The notes under the pieces are model-generated. The model was not told the origin of the DNA. It did not search any database and saw nothing but the letters and a program-made list of their open reading frames with translations. A stretch of 64,000 nt of DNA. It comes from CAMYOC01 sp963704875. GTDB lineage: Bacteria; Pseudomonadota; Gammaproteobacteria; Steroidobacterales; XN24. Position 1 is the stretch's first letter, and each line of letters begins with the position of its first letter. Location of the stretch: NCBI GenBank assembly GCA_963704875.1, contig CAVPIA010000005.1, forward strand, positions 434,001 to 498,000, in the 5' to 3' direction. This document shows, one piece after another, positions 25,989-34,696 of this stretch. Position numbers and translations under genes: made by a program.

Positions 25989-27065
25989 TTAGCCGCCGCG
26001 AGGTTGTTGCTGGGTGATGCAATGGATACCGCCGCCGCCGGTGAAAATGTCCAGCGCCGGCACCTGCACAATCTTTCGCTCAGGGAACACGCTTGCCAGC
26101 ACGGCCGCGGCTGCCGCGTCGTGTTCGGGCGCGTCGAACGAAGGCATAACGATGCCGTCATTGGCGATATACAGGTTCACATAAGACAGGCTCAGACGGA
26201 CACCGCGATACCAGACCGATGGTGCGGCCTGAATCTTCACGACCTCGAGCGAACGTCCGCGAGCATCGGTGGCACTCGCCAGTCGCGTCAAATTGTCCTG
26301 CACCGCCGCATAGTCTGGATCAGCCGGATCGTCTTTTGACAGCGCCAGGACGACGCCCGGGCGCACGAAGCAGGCCAGTTCATCGACATGACCGTTGGTC
26401 TCGTCATCGACCAGACCGCGGCCCAGCCAGATGACCTTCTCTGAGCCGGTATATTCCAGCAACAACGCTTCGATCCGGCTGCGGCTCATCCCCGGATTGC
26501 GATTCGGGTGGAGCAGGCATTCCTCCGTGGTCAGCACGGTGCCATCACCGTCTACATGAAATGCACCGCCTTCCATCACCAGCGGTGCCGAAAAACGACG
26601 CAGGCCAAGATGTTCGAGCAAGCGCCTGGCCAGCAGCCGGTCATTGGCAAACTGTTCCGGTGTCAACGCGGGTTTGCCGGCAAAGGCTTCGTTGCCGTAA
26701 TTATTGAACTGCCAGTCGACCCCGGCAGTTTCCCCATTGGGCCCGAGCAGGAAGCTCGGCCCCGTATCCCGGGCCCAGGCATCGTCTACCGGCAGTGTGA
26801 TGATGTCGACTGCGTCGCCGCAATAGTCGTGTGCGTTGCCGGCATCCTCTGCCCTGCTTACCAGCCGCAGCGGTTCGAACTCTGCAATGGCCCGTGCCAC
26901 CGCGGCATAGGCGGTTCGCGCTGCCGCCAGACCGTCGCCGCCATCGAGCCCTGGCTGCCAGACGGGGTCCGACCACGGCCACCACATCCAGCAGGCCTGG
27001 TGCGGTTCCCACTCTGCCGGCATTCGGAAACCGGCCTGACGTGGTGTGGTCAGCGCTTCGTCCAT
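25989..27065 (-). CDS. aguA: Agmatine deiminase
   Basis: A 358-residue member of the guanidine-modifying (pentein) superfamily. FRMPAEWEPHQACWMWWP at the N-terminus, WARDTGPSFLL (substrate Asp), GGAFHVDGDGTVLTTEECLL (catalytic His area) and GGGGIHCITQQQP with the catalytic Cys are all typical. It converts agmatine to N-carbamoylputrescine and ammonia. Together with AguB it produces putrescine from arginine-derived agmatine. No arginine decarboxylase gene is in the window, so agmatine must come from elsewhere. Confidence 0.95.
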   Translation of the reverse strand: MDEALTTPRQAGFRMPAEWEPHQACWMWWPWSDPVWQPGLDGGDGLAAARTAYAAVARAIAEFEPLRLVSRAEDAGNAHDYCGDAVDIITLPVDDAWARDTGPSFLLGPNGETAGVDWQFNNYGNEAFAGKPALTPEQFANDRLLARRLLEHLGLRRFSAPLVMEGGAFHVDGDGTVLTTEECLLHPNRNPGMSRSRIEALLLEYTGSEKVIWLGRGLVDDETNGHVDELACFVRPGVVLALSKDDPADPDYAAVQDNLTRLASATDARGRSLEVVKIQAAPSVWYRGVRLSLSYVNLYIANDGIVMPSFDAPEHDAAAAAVLASVFPERKIVQVPALDIFTGGGGIHCITQQQPRGG

Positions 27066-27080
27066 CTGCTTTCTGCCGCC

Positions 27081-28580
27081 CTAACTCAGGTCTATCCAGG
27101 TGGTCTTGAGCTCGACGTACTTGTCCAGCGCATGCAAAGACTTGTCCCGTCCGTTCCCTGATTCCTTGAAGCCGCCAAATGGCACGCTAAGGTCGCCCAT
27201 ATCATAGCAATTCACCCACACGGTGCCGGCTCGCAGTTCACGCGCAAACCGGTGGGCCTTGCGCAAATCGCTGGTCCAGATCGCGGCTGCCAGACCATAA
27301 GGTATGTCGTTAGCCATACGCAGTGCTTCGTCCGGATCGGAGAACGTAATTGTTGCCAGTACCGGGCCAAAAATCTCCTGTTGAGCAATGGCCATGTCGT
27401 TACTCACATCGTCAAACACGGTTGGAGCGACAAACCAGCCTCCGGTGTCCTTTAACAGCTGTTCTCCTCCCATGCGCACGGTCGCACCCTCATCGCGACC
27501 CTTCGCGATGTAGCCCATTACGGTATCGAACTGAATGCCGTCGACAATCGCACCCATAGGTGAAGCGGGGTCCATAGGGTCACCCGGCTGCATCTGCTGC
27601 CCGGCCGCGATCAGCTTCTCGAGAAAGGGCTCCTTGATACTCGCCTCCACCAGCAGGCGGGACGCTGCGGAGCACATTTCGCCCTGGTTGAAAAAGATCC
27701 CGGAGGCCGCTGCGGCCGCGGCCTTGTCGAGGTCGGGGCAGTCGGCGAGCACGATGTTGGGGCTCTTGCCACCGCATTCCAGCCAGACCCGTTTCATATT
27801 GGACTGGCCCGCATACTGCAGGATCAGCTTGCCAACAGCTGTAGAACCGGTGAACGCAATACAGTCCACGTCGGTGTGCAGGGCCAGTGATTTACCGGCG
27901 GTTGCGCCCATACCGGGGAGGACGTTGAGTACCCCTTCCGGCAGACCGGCCTCGGCAGCCAGCTCGGCGATGCGGATCGCGGTCAGCGGCGACTTCTCAG
28001 AGGGTTTGAGGATGACGCTGTTGCCCGCTGCCAGGGCCGGACCCAGTTTCCAGGCCGCCATCAGCAGCGGGAAATTCCACGGCACCACGCAAGCCACCAC
28101 GCCCACGGGTTCGCGCGTGATCATGCCCAGTTCCGTCGGGCCGGTCGGCGCGACTTCGTCATATATCTTGTCGATGGCTTCGCCATACCAGGCGAGACAG
28201 CGGGCGGTACCAGGGATATCTATCGCGGTGCTGTCCGCGATCGGTTTGCCCATATCCATGGTTTCGAGCAGCGCCAGTTCATCAGTGTGCCGCTCGATCA
28301 GATCCGCGAAACGCAACATGATTGCTTTGCGATCCCGCGGTGCCATTTTCGACCAGTGGCCACGGTCAAAGGCGCGGCGCGCGGCGGCGACAGCGCGGTC
28401 AACGTCTTCACTGTCGGTTGCTGCGACGGCAGCAAGCGTGTGTCCGTTAGCCGGGTTGACTGTGTCGAAGGTCGCGCCGCTGGCGGCGTCCACATAGTGG
28501 CCATCGATAAACGCCTGACCGCGAATGTTCAGGCTTTTGGCCAGTTGCTGCCAATCCTGGAGGGACTTTTGTTCAGCCAT
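27081..28580 (-). CDS. puuC: Gamma-glutamyl-gamma-aminobutyraldehyde dehydrogenase
   Basis: A 499-residue NAD(P)-dependent aldehyde dehydrogenase. The NAD-binding lysine is in LKPSEKSPLTA, FTGSTAVGK is the cofactor loop, the general base Glu is in WLECGGKSPNIV and the catalytic Cys in NQGEMCSAASRL. The N-terminus WQQLAKSLNIRGQAFIDG is the PuuC/PauC/KauB signature. It oxidises the aldehydes made by PuuB and SpuC. It sits between the regulator puuR (53 bases upstream) and aguA (15 bases downstream). Confidence 0.9.
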   Translation of the reverse strand: MAEQKSLQDWQQLAKSLNIRGQAFIDGHYVDAASGATFDTVNPANGHTLAAVAATDSEDVDRAVAAARRAFDRGHWSKMAPRDRKAIMLRFADLIERHTDELALLETMDMGKPIADSTAIDIPGTARCLAWYGEAIDKIYDEVAPTGPTELGMITREPVGVVACVVPWNFPLLMAAWKLGPALAAGNSVILKPSEKSPLTAIRIAELAAEAGLPEGVLNVLPGMGATAGKSLALHTDVDCIAFTGSTAVGKLILQYAGQSNMKRVWLECGGKSPNIVLADCPDLDKAAAAAASGIFFNQGEMCSAASRLLVEASIKEPFLEKLIAAGQQMQPGDPMDPASPMGAIVDGIQFDTVMGYIAKGRDEGATVRMGGEQLLKDTGGWFVAPTVFDDVSNDMAIAQQEIFGPVLATITFSDPDEALRMANDIPYGLAAAIWTSDLRKAHRFARELRAGTVWVNCYDMGDLSVPFGGFKESGNGRDKSLHALDKYVELKTTWIDLS

Positions 28581-28633
28581 AGCAGTCTCCGCGCGGTCCG
28601 GTTGATTCAGCCGGATGCCGCTTGATCAATGAG

Positions 28634-29182
28634 TCAGAAAGTGGGCGGTGAATTGGCGCTGACAATTTCGCAATCTTCGTCGCCGAGGTTGCGAAATCGG
28701 TGTGGCACCGAGCTGTCGAAATAATAGGCTTCCCCGGGTCCGAGTACCTGGCGTGATCCGCCGACGGTGATTTCGATTCGGCCGTTCACGATGACACCGC
28801 CTTCTTCACCCTCGTGGGCGAGCATCTCCTCGCCGGTGTCTGCCCCCGGCGCATAGATTTCGCGCATCACCGAGAGATTGCGATCCGGTCGGTTTGCGGC
28901 AACGAGTTTGAGTTGAACATCGCCGTCACCGAGATCGGTTAATTCCTCGGGTTGGTAAAAGACCTTCTCGGTGTTGCTGAAATCGGTAGTAAAAAACTCG
29001 CCCAGGGTCATCGGGATACCGGCGAGCACTTTGCGCAGGGAGCTTATCGAAGGGCTCACACGGTTCTGCTCAATCAGCGAGATAGTGCCGTTGGTAACTC
29101 CGGCCTTTCTTGCCAGTTCGCGCTGGGAGAAGCCGTGCATCTTCCGCACTGCGCGAAGGTGTCTGCCCACGTCCATATTCAA
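28634..29182 (-). CDS. puuR: XRE-cupin transcriptional regulator (PuuR type)
   Basis: A 182-residue regulator with an N-terminal helix-turn-helix (FSQRELARKAGVTNGTISLI, residues 18-37) and a C-terminal cupin (from EEMLAHEGEEGGVIVNGR to AYYFDSSVPHRFRN). PuuR/PauR proteins repress polyamine catabolism and are relieved by putrescine. The track of TTG 29182 has GAGG seven bases upstream; ATG 29176 is the alternative. It heads the puuC-aguA-aguB operon and is divergent from bauA. An inverted repeat covering its own -35 box suggests autorepression. Confidence 0.9.
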   Translation of the reverse strand: MNMDVGRHLRAVRKMHGFSQRELARKAGVTNGTISLIEQNRVSPSISSLRKVLAGIPMTLGEFFTTDFSNTEKVFYQPEELTDLGDGDVQLKLVAANRPDRNLSVMREIYAPGADTGEEMLAHEGEEGGVIVNGRIEITVGGSRQVLGPGEAYYFDSSVPHRFRNLGDEDCEIVSANSPPTF

Positions 29183-29211
29183 TTGAGCGCCTCAGCCAAA
29201 GTGTATAAGAT

Positions 29212-29241
29212 ATTTAACAGTCTAAGCGAAAAGACTGTCAA
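29212..29241 (-). promoter_or_regulatory. puuR promoter overlapped by an inverted-repeat operator
   Basis: On the minus strand TTGACA (29241-29236) and TTAAAT (29217-29212) form a promoter with an 18-base spacer. Overlapping it is the inverted repeat ACAGTCT (29217-29223) / AGACTGT (29232-29238) with an 8-base centre; allowing one mismatch the arms extend to 10 bases (29215-29241). A protein bound here would block puuR transcription and lies about 86 bases from the bauA start. The most likely binder is PuuR itself; this is inferred from position. Confidence 0.6.
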
Positions 29242-29326
29242 TAATCGGCCCCGCTGGCCAATGTGTCGAATTTATTCGGATTTGGCTCTGCATTATTCCG
29301 GCAGGGCTGACCTCGCGAGGAATGCC

Positions 29327-30670
29327 ATGAACACCCAGACGCAAAAAGCACCCGGCTCAGCCGTCATGCCCGATATGCTGCCCTTTTGGATGCCGTTTAC
29401 CGCGAACCGCCAGTTCAAGGCGGCGCCCCGGCTGCTGGCCCGGGCAGAGGGGATGTACTACTACACGCCGGAGGGCAGGCGCGTCCTGGATGGCGTGGCC
29501 GGGCTCTGGTGTGTCAATGCCGGTCATGGGCGAAAGCAGATCAGCGAGGCGGTTGCCAGGCAGATTCAGGAAATGGAATACGCACCCCTGTTCAACATGG
29601 GGCATCCGGTGGCATTCGACTTCGCCAGCCGGCTCGTCAAGGTCAGCCCGGAAGGGTTGAATCATGTGTTTTTCACCAACTCCGGGTCGGAGTCAGTGGA
29701 CACAGCGCTCAAGATCGCCATCGCCTATCACCGGGTCCGCGGTGAAGGTGCCAGGCAGCGGCTGATCGGCCGCGAAAAGGGCTACCACGGCGTTGGTTTT
29801 GGCGGCATTTCCGTCGGCGGAATGGTCAACAACCGCAAGTTCTTTGGCTCCATGCTGCCAGGCGTCGATCATATGCGCCATACCCTGGACATCGAACACA
29901 ATGGATTTTCAAAGGGCGTTCCGGCCTGGGGTGCGCACCTCGCTGATGATCTGGAGCGACTGACTCAGTTACACGACCCATCGACGATCGCCGCAGTAAT
30001 CGTCGAGCCCGTGGCTGGATCAGCGGGCGTGATCCTGCCGCCTCAGGGCTACCTGCAAAAGCTAAGGGAAATATGCGATCGCCACGGCATCCTGCTGATC
30101 TTCGATGAGGTGATCACCGGTTTCGGTCGCCTGGGTAAACCGTTTGCGGCAGATTTCTTTGGCGTAATGCCGGACATCATCACCACCGCCAAGGGCTTGA
30201 CCAATGGCGCAGTGCCGATGGGCGCGGTGTTCGTCACGGAGGAGATTTACAACACCTTCATGACGGGCCCCGAACACGCCATCGAGCTGTTCCATGGTTA
30301 TACCTACTCTGGCCATCCGGTCGCCTGCGCGGCAGGCATGGCGGCACTGGATATCTACCAGGATGAAGGGCTGCTGGAGCGTGGCGCGGAACTCGGTAGC
30401 TACTGGGAACAGGCGGTTCATTCGCTGCGCGAACTGCCAAATGTGATTGATATCCGTAATCTCGGTCTGGTGGCTGGCGTCGAGCTGGCGTCGCGACCCG
30501 GTCAGGTGGGCGCACGGGCCTATGATGTCCACGTCGGCTGTTTCGAGCGTGGCGCGCTGGTGCGCTTTACCGGCGATATCATCGCGATGTCACCGCCCCT
30601 GATCATCGACAAGCCTCAGATCGACGATCTGGTAGGTATTCTGGCTGAGGTGATACGAGCGACTGACTGA
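29327..30670 (+). CDS. bauA: Omega-amino acid (beta-alanine)--pyruvate aminotransferase
   Basis: A 447-residue class III aminotransferase. FWMPFTANRQFKAAPRLL, GVAGLWCVNAGHGRKQI, VFFTNSGSESVDTALK, GFGGISVGGMVNNRK, LLIFDEVITGFGR and the PLP Lys in TTAKGLTNGAVPMGAV match the beta-alanine/omega-amino acid:pyruvate transaminase group (BauA/OAPT). Substrate could be beta-alanine or GABA. The neighbours ald and mmsA make beta-alanine the better fit: malonate semialdehyde would go to MmsA and alanine to Ald. ATG 29327 has a GAGG element upstream; the longer frame back to 28952 runs through puuR and is not real. Confidence 0.87.
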   Translation: MNTQTQKAPGSAVMPDMLPFWMPFTANRQFKAAPRLLARAEGMYYYTPEGRRVLDGVAGLWCVNAGHGRKQISEAVARQIQEMEYAPLFNMGHPVAFDFASRLVKVSPEGLNHVFFTNSGSESVDTALKIAIAYHRVRGEGARQRLIGREKGYHGVGFGGISVGGMVNNRKFFGSMLPGVDHMRHTLDIEHNGFSKGVPAWGAHLADDLERLTQLHDPSTIAAVIVEPVAGSAGVILPPQGYLQKLREICDRHGILLIFDEVITGFGRLGKPFAADFFGVMPDIITTAKGLTNGAVPMGAVFVTEEIYNTFMTGPEHAIELFHGYTYSGHPVACAAGMAALDIYQDEGLLERGAELGSYWEQAVHSLRELPNVIDIRNLGLVAGVELASRPGQVGARAYDVHVGCFERGALVRFTGDIIAMSPPLIIDKPQIDDLVGILAEVIRATD

Positions 30671-30729
30671 CCGGCGGCCCCGGAATCGGGCCATGCCACT
30701 TTCCCATCCTGAATAAGGCGGTGAGAACC

Positions 30730-31848
30730 ATGTTAATAGGCGTACCGAAAGAAATAAAAAACAATGAGTATCGGGTAGGACTCACGCCCGCCGGCGTTCG
30801 CGAGCTCAAATTGCACGGACACTCGATCGTTGTCGAGACCCATGCCGGACATGGCATCGGACTGGACAACGAACATTTCGAACGGGCTGGCGCCGAAATC
30901 GTCGAAACGGCCGCCGAAATTTTCGAGCGTGCCGATATGGTTGTAAAGGTCAAAGAGCCACAGCCGGTCGAGTGCCGCATGCTGCGGGAAGGCCAGACCC
31001 TGTTCACCTACCTTCACCTGGCTCCGGACCCTGAGCAGACGCGTCTGCTGATCGAATCCGGGACCACAGCGATCGCCTATGAAACAGTCACTGATAGACG
31101 GGGCGGTTTGCCTCTGTTGAGGCCGATGAGCGAGGTGGCCGGGCGGATGTCGATCCAGGCTGGCGCCTATTGCCTGGAACGGCCGCATGGCGGCAACGGA
31201 ACGCTGCTGGGTGGCGTGCCCGGCGTGGCGCCGGGCAAAGTCGTGGTCATCGGCGGCGGCGTGGTTGGAGTAAACGCCGCGCGCATGGCGATGGGCATGG
31301 GCGCCGAGGTGGTGGTCATGGACCGCTCCCCAGACAAACTGGTAGAGCTGGACGGTTTGTATGGTCCGCGGATGAAGACCATCTACTCGACCATCGACAG
31401 TATCGACGAATATGTAAACCAGGCTGACCTTGTGATCGGCGCGGTGCTGGTGCCTGGCGCAGCAGCGCCAAAGCTGGTGCGCAAGGAACAGCTGGCAAAC
31501 ATGAAACGTGGCGCGGTCGTTGTGGATGTTGCGATCGACCAGGGCGGCTGTTTCGAGACCAGTCGGGCGACGACCCACCAGGACCCGACTTATGTGATCG
31601 ACGAGGTGGTGCACTATTGTGTTGCCAACATGCCCGGCGCCGTCGCTCGCACCTCGACCTTTGCGCTGACCAACGCGACGTTGCCGTTCGTGCTGCAGCT
31701 GGCAGACCACGGCGCAAGAGACGCACTAAAACGGGACCCGCACTTGCAGGCCGGTCTGAACATCCATCGAGGCCAGGTCACTTACGAAGCGGTGGCGAGC
31801 GACCTCGGCTATGACTACGTCGCCCCGGAGGCGGCGTTCGGTGGCTGA
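30730..31848 (+). CDS. ald: Alanine dehydrogenase
   Basis: A 372-residue NAD-dependent enzyme that deaminates L-alanine to pyruvate and ammonia. MLIGVPKEIKNNEYRVGLTP is the classic N-terminus, with the substrate-binding Arg15 and Lys; KVKEPQ and YLHLAPD (catalytic His) follow, and the Rossmann motif VVVIGGGVVGVNAARMAMG is central. It lies 59 bases after bauA. Both SpuC and BauA make alanine from pyruvate, so this enzyme regenerates the amino acceptor and frees the nitrogen. ATG 30730 has GGTGAG upstream; GTG 30721 is less likely. Confidence 0.95.
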   Translation: MLIGVPKEIKNNEYRVGLTPAGVRELKLHGHSIVVETHAGHGIGLDNEHFERAGAEIVETAAEIFERADMVVKVKEPQPVECRMLREGQTLFTYLHLAPDPEQTRLLIESGTTAIAYETVTDRRGGLPLLRPMSEVAGRMSIQAGAYCLERPHGGNGTLLGGVPGVAPGKVVVIGGGVVGVNAARMAMGMGAEVVVMDRSPDKLVELDGLYGPRMKTIYSTIDSIDEYVNQADLVIGAVLVPGAAAPKLVRKEQLANMKRGAVVVDVAIDQGGCFETSRATTHQDPTYVIDEVVHYCVANMPGAVARTSTFALTNATLPFVLQLADHGARDALKRDPHLQAGLNIHRGQVTYEAVASDLGYDYVAPEAAFGG

Positions 31849-31849
31849 G

Positions 31850-33373
31850 ATGAGTACTGCAGCAGAACAGACCACAGTCATACCGACCCTTGATCACTTC
31901 ATCGCCGGCGAGTTCATGACCGGCCGTGGCGGACATTTCGGCGAAGTGTTCAATCCTGCGACCGGCGCGCTGGTAGCGCGGGTGCCATTGGCCGATGCCG
32001 AAACCACCGGCCAGGCGATTGCTGCTGCGCAGACCGCGCTGCCGGACTGGGCGGCGACCCCGGCGCTACGCAGAGCCAGGGTCATGTTCCGGTTTCGCGA
32101 ATTGCTCGAGTCACACAGTGAGGAGCTCGCGAGGACGATCTCGAGCGAGCACGGAAAGTTGCATGACGATGCGCTCGGCGAAGTGACCCGGGGCCTCGAA
32201 GTGGTCGAGTTTGCCTGTGGTATTCCTCACTTGTTGAAGGGCGAGTTCTCGGAGAACGTCGGTACCCGGATAGACAGCTGGTCGCTGCGCCAGCCGGTCG
32301 GGGTCTGTGCCGGCATCACACCGTTCAATTTTCCGGCGATGGTGCCGATGTGGATGTTTCCGGTCGCGATCGCGTGTGGCAACACCTTCGTCCTCAAGCC
32401 GTCAGAGAAGGATCCTTCGACGTCTTTGCTGCTTGCCCGCCTGCTGCGGGAGGCCGGTTTGCCGCCGGGCGTATTCAACGTCGTGCATGGGGCCAGGGAA
32501 GCAGTAGACACGCTGCTGACCGACGCCCGAGTGGGCGCGGTCAGTTTTGTCGGATCGACACCGGTTGCGGAGCATGTGTACACCACGGCCAGTGCTCACG
32601 GAAAGCGAGTACAGGCGCTTGGCGGTGCCAAGAATCACATGGTGGTGATGCCGGATGCGGACATGGAGCAGGCCGCTCGCGCGCTGATGGGAGCGGCTTA
32701 CGGCTCGGCGGGTGAGCGCTGCATGGCAATTTCGGTGGCCGTGGCTGTCGCTGACGCAGGCGATCGTCTGATGCAGGTTCTGGCGCCGATGGTGCGGGAT
32801 CTGAAAGTCGGGCCGGCGACAGCGGAAGGGTTCGAGATGGGCCCGCTGGTCACCCGCGAGCATCTGAAGAAAGTCTGTGACTACGTTGATATCGGGGTCG
32901 CCGAAGGCGCCGATCTTGTCGTCGATGGCCGGGAAATTTCAGTACCGGACCATGCCGACGGGTTTTTCATGGGTGGCTGTGTATTCGACCACGTGACACC
33001 CGGGATGCGGGTGTATCAGGAAGAGATATTCGGGCCGGTGCTGGTCGTGTTGCGGGTCGCAAACCTGGAGCAGGCCCTGAGCCTGGTCAACGGTCACGAG
33101 TTCGGCAATGGCAGTGCCATCTTTACCGCCGATGGCCGCGCTGCGCGGCGCTTCACGCATGAGGTTGAGGCCGGCATGGTTGGAATCAATGTTCCGATCC
33201 CGGTGCCGATGGCGTTTCACAGCTTTGGTGGATGGAAGCGGTCGCTGTTCGGTAGCCTGCACGTGCATGGCCCGGACGGCGTCCGGTTTTACACTCGCCT
33301 GAAGACCGTGACGGCCCGCTGGCCGGATCAGGGCAGCAGCAGCGCGGAATTCACCATGCCGACGATGACATAG
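31850..33373 (+). CDS. mmsA: CoA-acylating methylmalonate/malonate-semialdehyde dehydrogenase
   Basis: A 507-residue aldehyde dehydrogenase of the MmsA type, forming acetyl-CoA from malonate semialdehyde or propionyl-CoA from methylmalonate semialdehyde. HFIAGEFMTGRGG, CAGITPFNFPAMVPMWM, FVGSTPVAEHVY, ALGGAKNHMVVMPDAD and the catalytic Cys in GERCMAISVAV are diagnostic; the usual general-base Glu is replaced by Asn in AKNH, as in all MmsA. The ATG is one base past the ald stop. In this operon malonate semialdehyde from beta-alanine is the likely substrate (BauC role); valine breakdown is the alternative. Confidence 0.93.
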   Translation: MSTAAEQTTVIPTLDHFIAGEFMTGRGGHFGEVFNPATGALVARVPLADAETTGQAIAAAQTALPDWAATPALRRARVMFRFRELLESHSEELARTISSEHGKLHDDALGEVTRGLEVVEFACGIPHLLKGEFSENVGTRIDSWSLRQPVGVCAGITPFNFPAMVPMWMFPVAIACGNTFVLKPSEKDPSTSLLLARLLREAGLPPGVFNVVHGAREAVDTLLTDARVGAVSFVGSTPVAEHVYTTASAHGKRVQALGGAKNHMVVMPDADMEQAARALMGAAYGSAGERCMAISVAVAVADAGDRLMQVLAPMVRDLKVGPATAEGFEMGPLVTREHLKKVCDYVDIGVAEGADLVVDGREISVPDHADGFFMGGCVFDHVTPGMRVYQEEIFGPVLVVLRVANLEQALSLVNGHEFGNGSAIFTADGRAARRFTHEVEAGMVGINVPIPVPMAFHSFGGWKRSLFGSLHVHGPDGVRFYTRLKTVTARWPDQGSSSAEFTMPTMT

Positions 33374-33443
33374 CCAGAGTCCAGGCTTCGGTCCGTCGCT
33401 GCACGGATCCCGGATCGGACCCGGTACTGTTTTGGAACAAAAA

Positions 33444-33469
33444 AAGGCCCGCCGGAAACGGCGGGCCTT
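33444..33469. terminator. Strong rho-independent terminator of the torF-like gene (bidirectional)
   Basis: AAGGCCCGCCG (33444-33454) and CGGCGGGCCTT (33459-33469) form an 11-base perfect stem closed by a GAAA tetraloop. On the minus strand it is followed by a run of seven T (complement of the A run before 33446), so it terminates the minus-strand gene at 33543. On the plus strand it is followed only by CTTCTTAA, giving weaker termination after mmsA. Confidence 0.9.
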
Positions 33470-33542
33470 CTTAAGTTGCGGCTCCGGTGAGCCGCACGAT
33501 CAATGTCGCCCAGTCGCTTTCGCGGCTTTCACGACTCCCCGC

Positions 33543-34259
33543 TTACGGGAAGGTGATCGAGATGTGACCGATCACGCGACCGTCGTTCTCGAACGCGCCG
33601 CTCTTCTCTTCCAGGTTGCCGCTGATGTCGGTATCAACCCAGCGGAGATGGGTCTCGATGCGCTCGCCCCACCACTTCTTGAACACGCCAACCGAGTAGT
33701 CAGTGTAGGTGTCGTAGAAGTCGTCCGGGCCGTCGCCCCAGGTGTAACCGACATGGCCGCTCAGACCAATGTCGAACCACGGCAGCATGTAATGGCCGTT
33801 CAGTTCGCTGTAGTAACCGGCCTTGTTCTCAAAGCCAAACCAGTCCCAGCTGTACCACTGCTTGAAGCCGGCGCCCCAGTTATCCGCGCCGTCATAATCC
33901 AGACCGACGTAGATCTCGGAGTAGTCCAGATCATCGCCATTCGGATAGGAGTAACGGGTGATTCCTGCATCCCAGACCCAGGTCTCACCCAGGGTGAAAC
34001 CGGCATACCAGTCCAGCTCGAGGTCGGTGGAGTCGCCTGAGCCGAAATCGACCTTGCTGCCCCAGACGCCGATATACCAGCCTGAGCTGCCTTCCAGGTC
34101 GAGGCTGCCCTGAGCCGCCGGATCGCCGGCAGACTGAGACACACCACGGAAGTCATAGTCAGAGGTATATGCGCCTGTTACGGAGCCGGAAACTTCGGCG
34201 TTCGCCGCGGCTGCCGCCAGCAACCCAATCGTCGCAATTGTCAAAGTAAAGGTTTTCAT
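33543..34259 (-). CDS. TorF-family outer-membrane protein
   Basis: A 238-residue protein with a Sec signal (MKTFTLTIATIGLLAAAAANA, cleaved before EVSGSV). The mature part is beta-strand-like, rich in Gly, Asp, Tyr and Trp, with AYTSDYDFRGVSQSAGDPAAQGSLD in the opening strands split by short turns, and it ends in IGHISITFP with a terminal aromatic-containing strand. This is the pattern of the TorF/Gcw_chp putative porin family. Transport specificity is unknown. A good ribosome-binding site (AAGGGA), a recognisable promoter and a strong terminator suggest a well-expressed single-gene unit. Confidence 0.85.
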   Translation of the reverse strand: MKTFTLTIATIGLLAAAAANAEVSGSVTGAYTSDYDFRGVSQSAGDPAAQGSLDLEGSSGWYIGVWGSKVDFGSGDSTDLELDWYAGFTLGETWVWDAGITRYSYPNGDDLDYSEIYVGLDYDGADNWGAGFKQWYSWDWFGFENKAGYYSELNGHYMLPWFDIGLSGHVGYTWGDGPDDFYDTYTDYSVGVFKKWWGERIETHLRWVDTDISGNLEEKSGAFENDGRVIGHISITFP

Positions 34260-34696
34260 GAAAATCCCTTATTGAAGTGAGTAGTGGGGGAAAAGATACT
34301 TTCTAATTGTGCGGAAAGTGTAGCACATGGACAGATATTGCAAGCATTATTCTTAGTCATGTGGTGAATATACAACAGAAATGTGCGATCGCATCACCGC
34401 GCTTTTTTGCGACCCTGAAAGCCGGTGTTCGCGGATCAGAGGCGTTGAGCTGCCCTGGACATCGACTGCAGGAATCATGCCGATTGAGAAGATACAGGGT
34501 TTTCAGTCACTTAGAATGAAACTAAGCGACGGACTCGGCCGGGGGTGCACGGTCGCGGAGCAGTGCCGGGCCTGGATTGCACGATCATGGCGCGCGTTCG
34601 GTAATGACCGGTTCCGGTTGACGCGGGCTACCCTAATGGTTTCGTGCTAGGCAAAATGGCGGTCAGTCCAGCTCTGATCAGGTTCCAAGTGCGCAT
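34260..34696. other. Intergenic region between torF-like gene and HerA-like ATPase
   Basis: This is the only gap longer than 300 bases. The left part holds the leader and promoter of the minus-strand outer-membrane gene. The right part (about 34350-34690) contains short plus-strand frames of up to 89 codons with no ribosome-binding site and no recognisable motif; I do not regard them as genes. No RNA gene or repeat was seen, and I found no convincing promoter for the HerA-like gene. Confidence 0.5.
34317..34344 (-). promoter_or_regulatory. Candidate promoter of the torF-like gene
   Basis: Read on the minus strand, TGC-TACACT gives an extended -10 (box at 34322-34317) and CTTGCA (34344-34339) a -35-like element 16 bases upstream. 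Transcription would start near 34310, giving a leader of about 50 bases with AAGGGA before the ATG at 34259. Confidence 0.4.

Noticed and set aside
28952..29326. N-terminal extension of the bauA frame
   Set aside because: It runs antisense through puuR; family alignment starts at the internal ATG 29327.
34381..34650. 89-codon plus-strand frame in the largest intergenic gap
   Set aside because: No ribosome-binding site, no hydrophobic or domain pattern, no neighbour logic.
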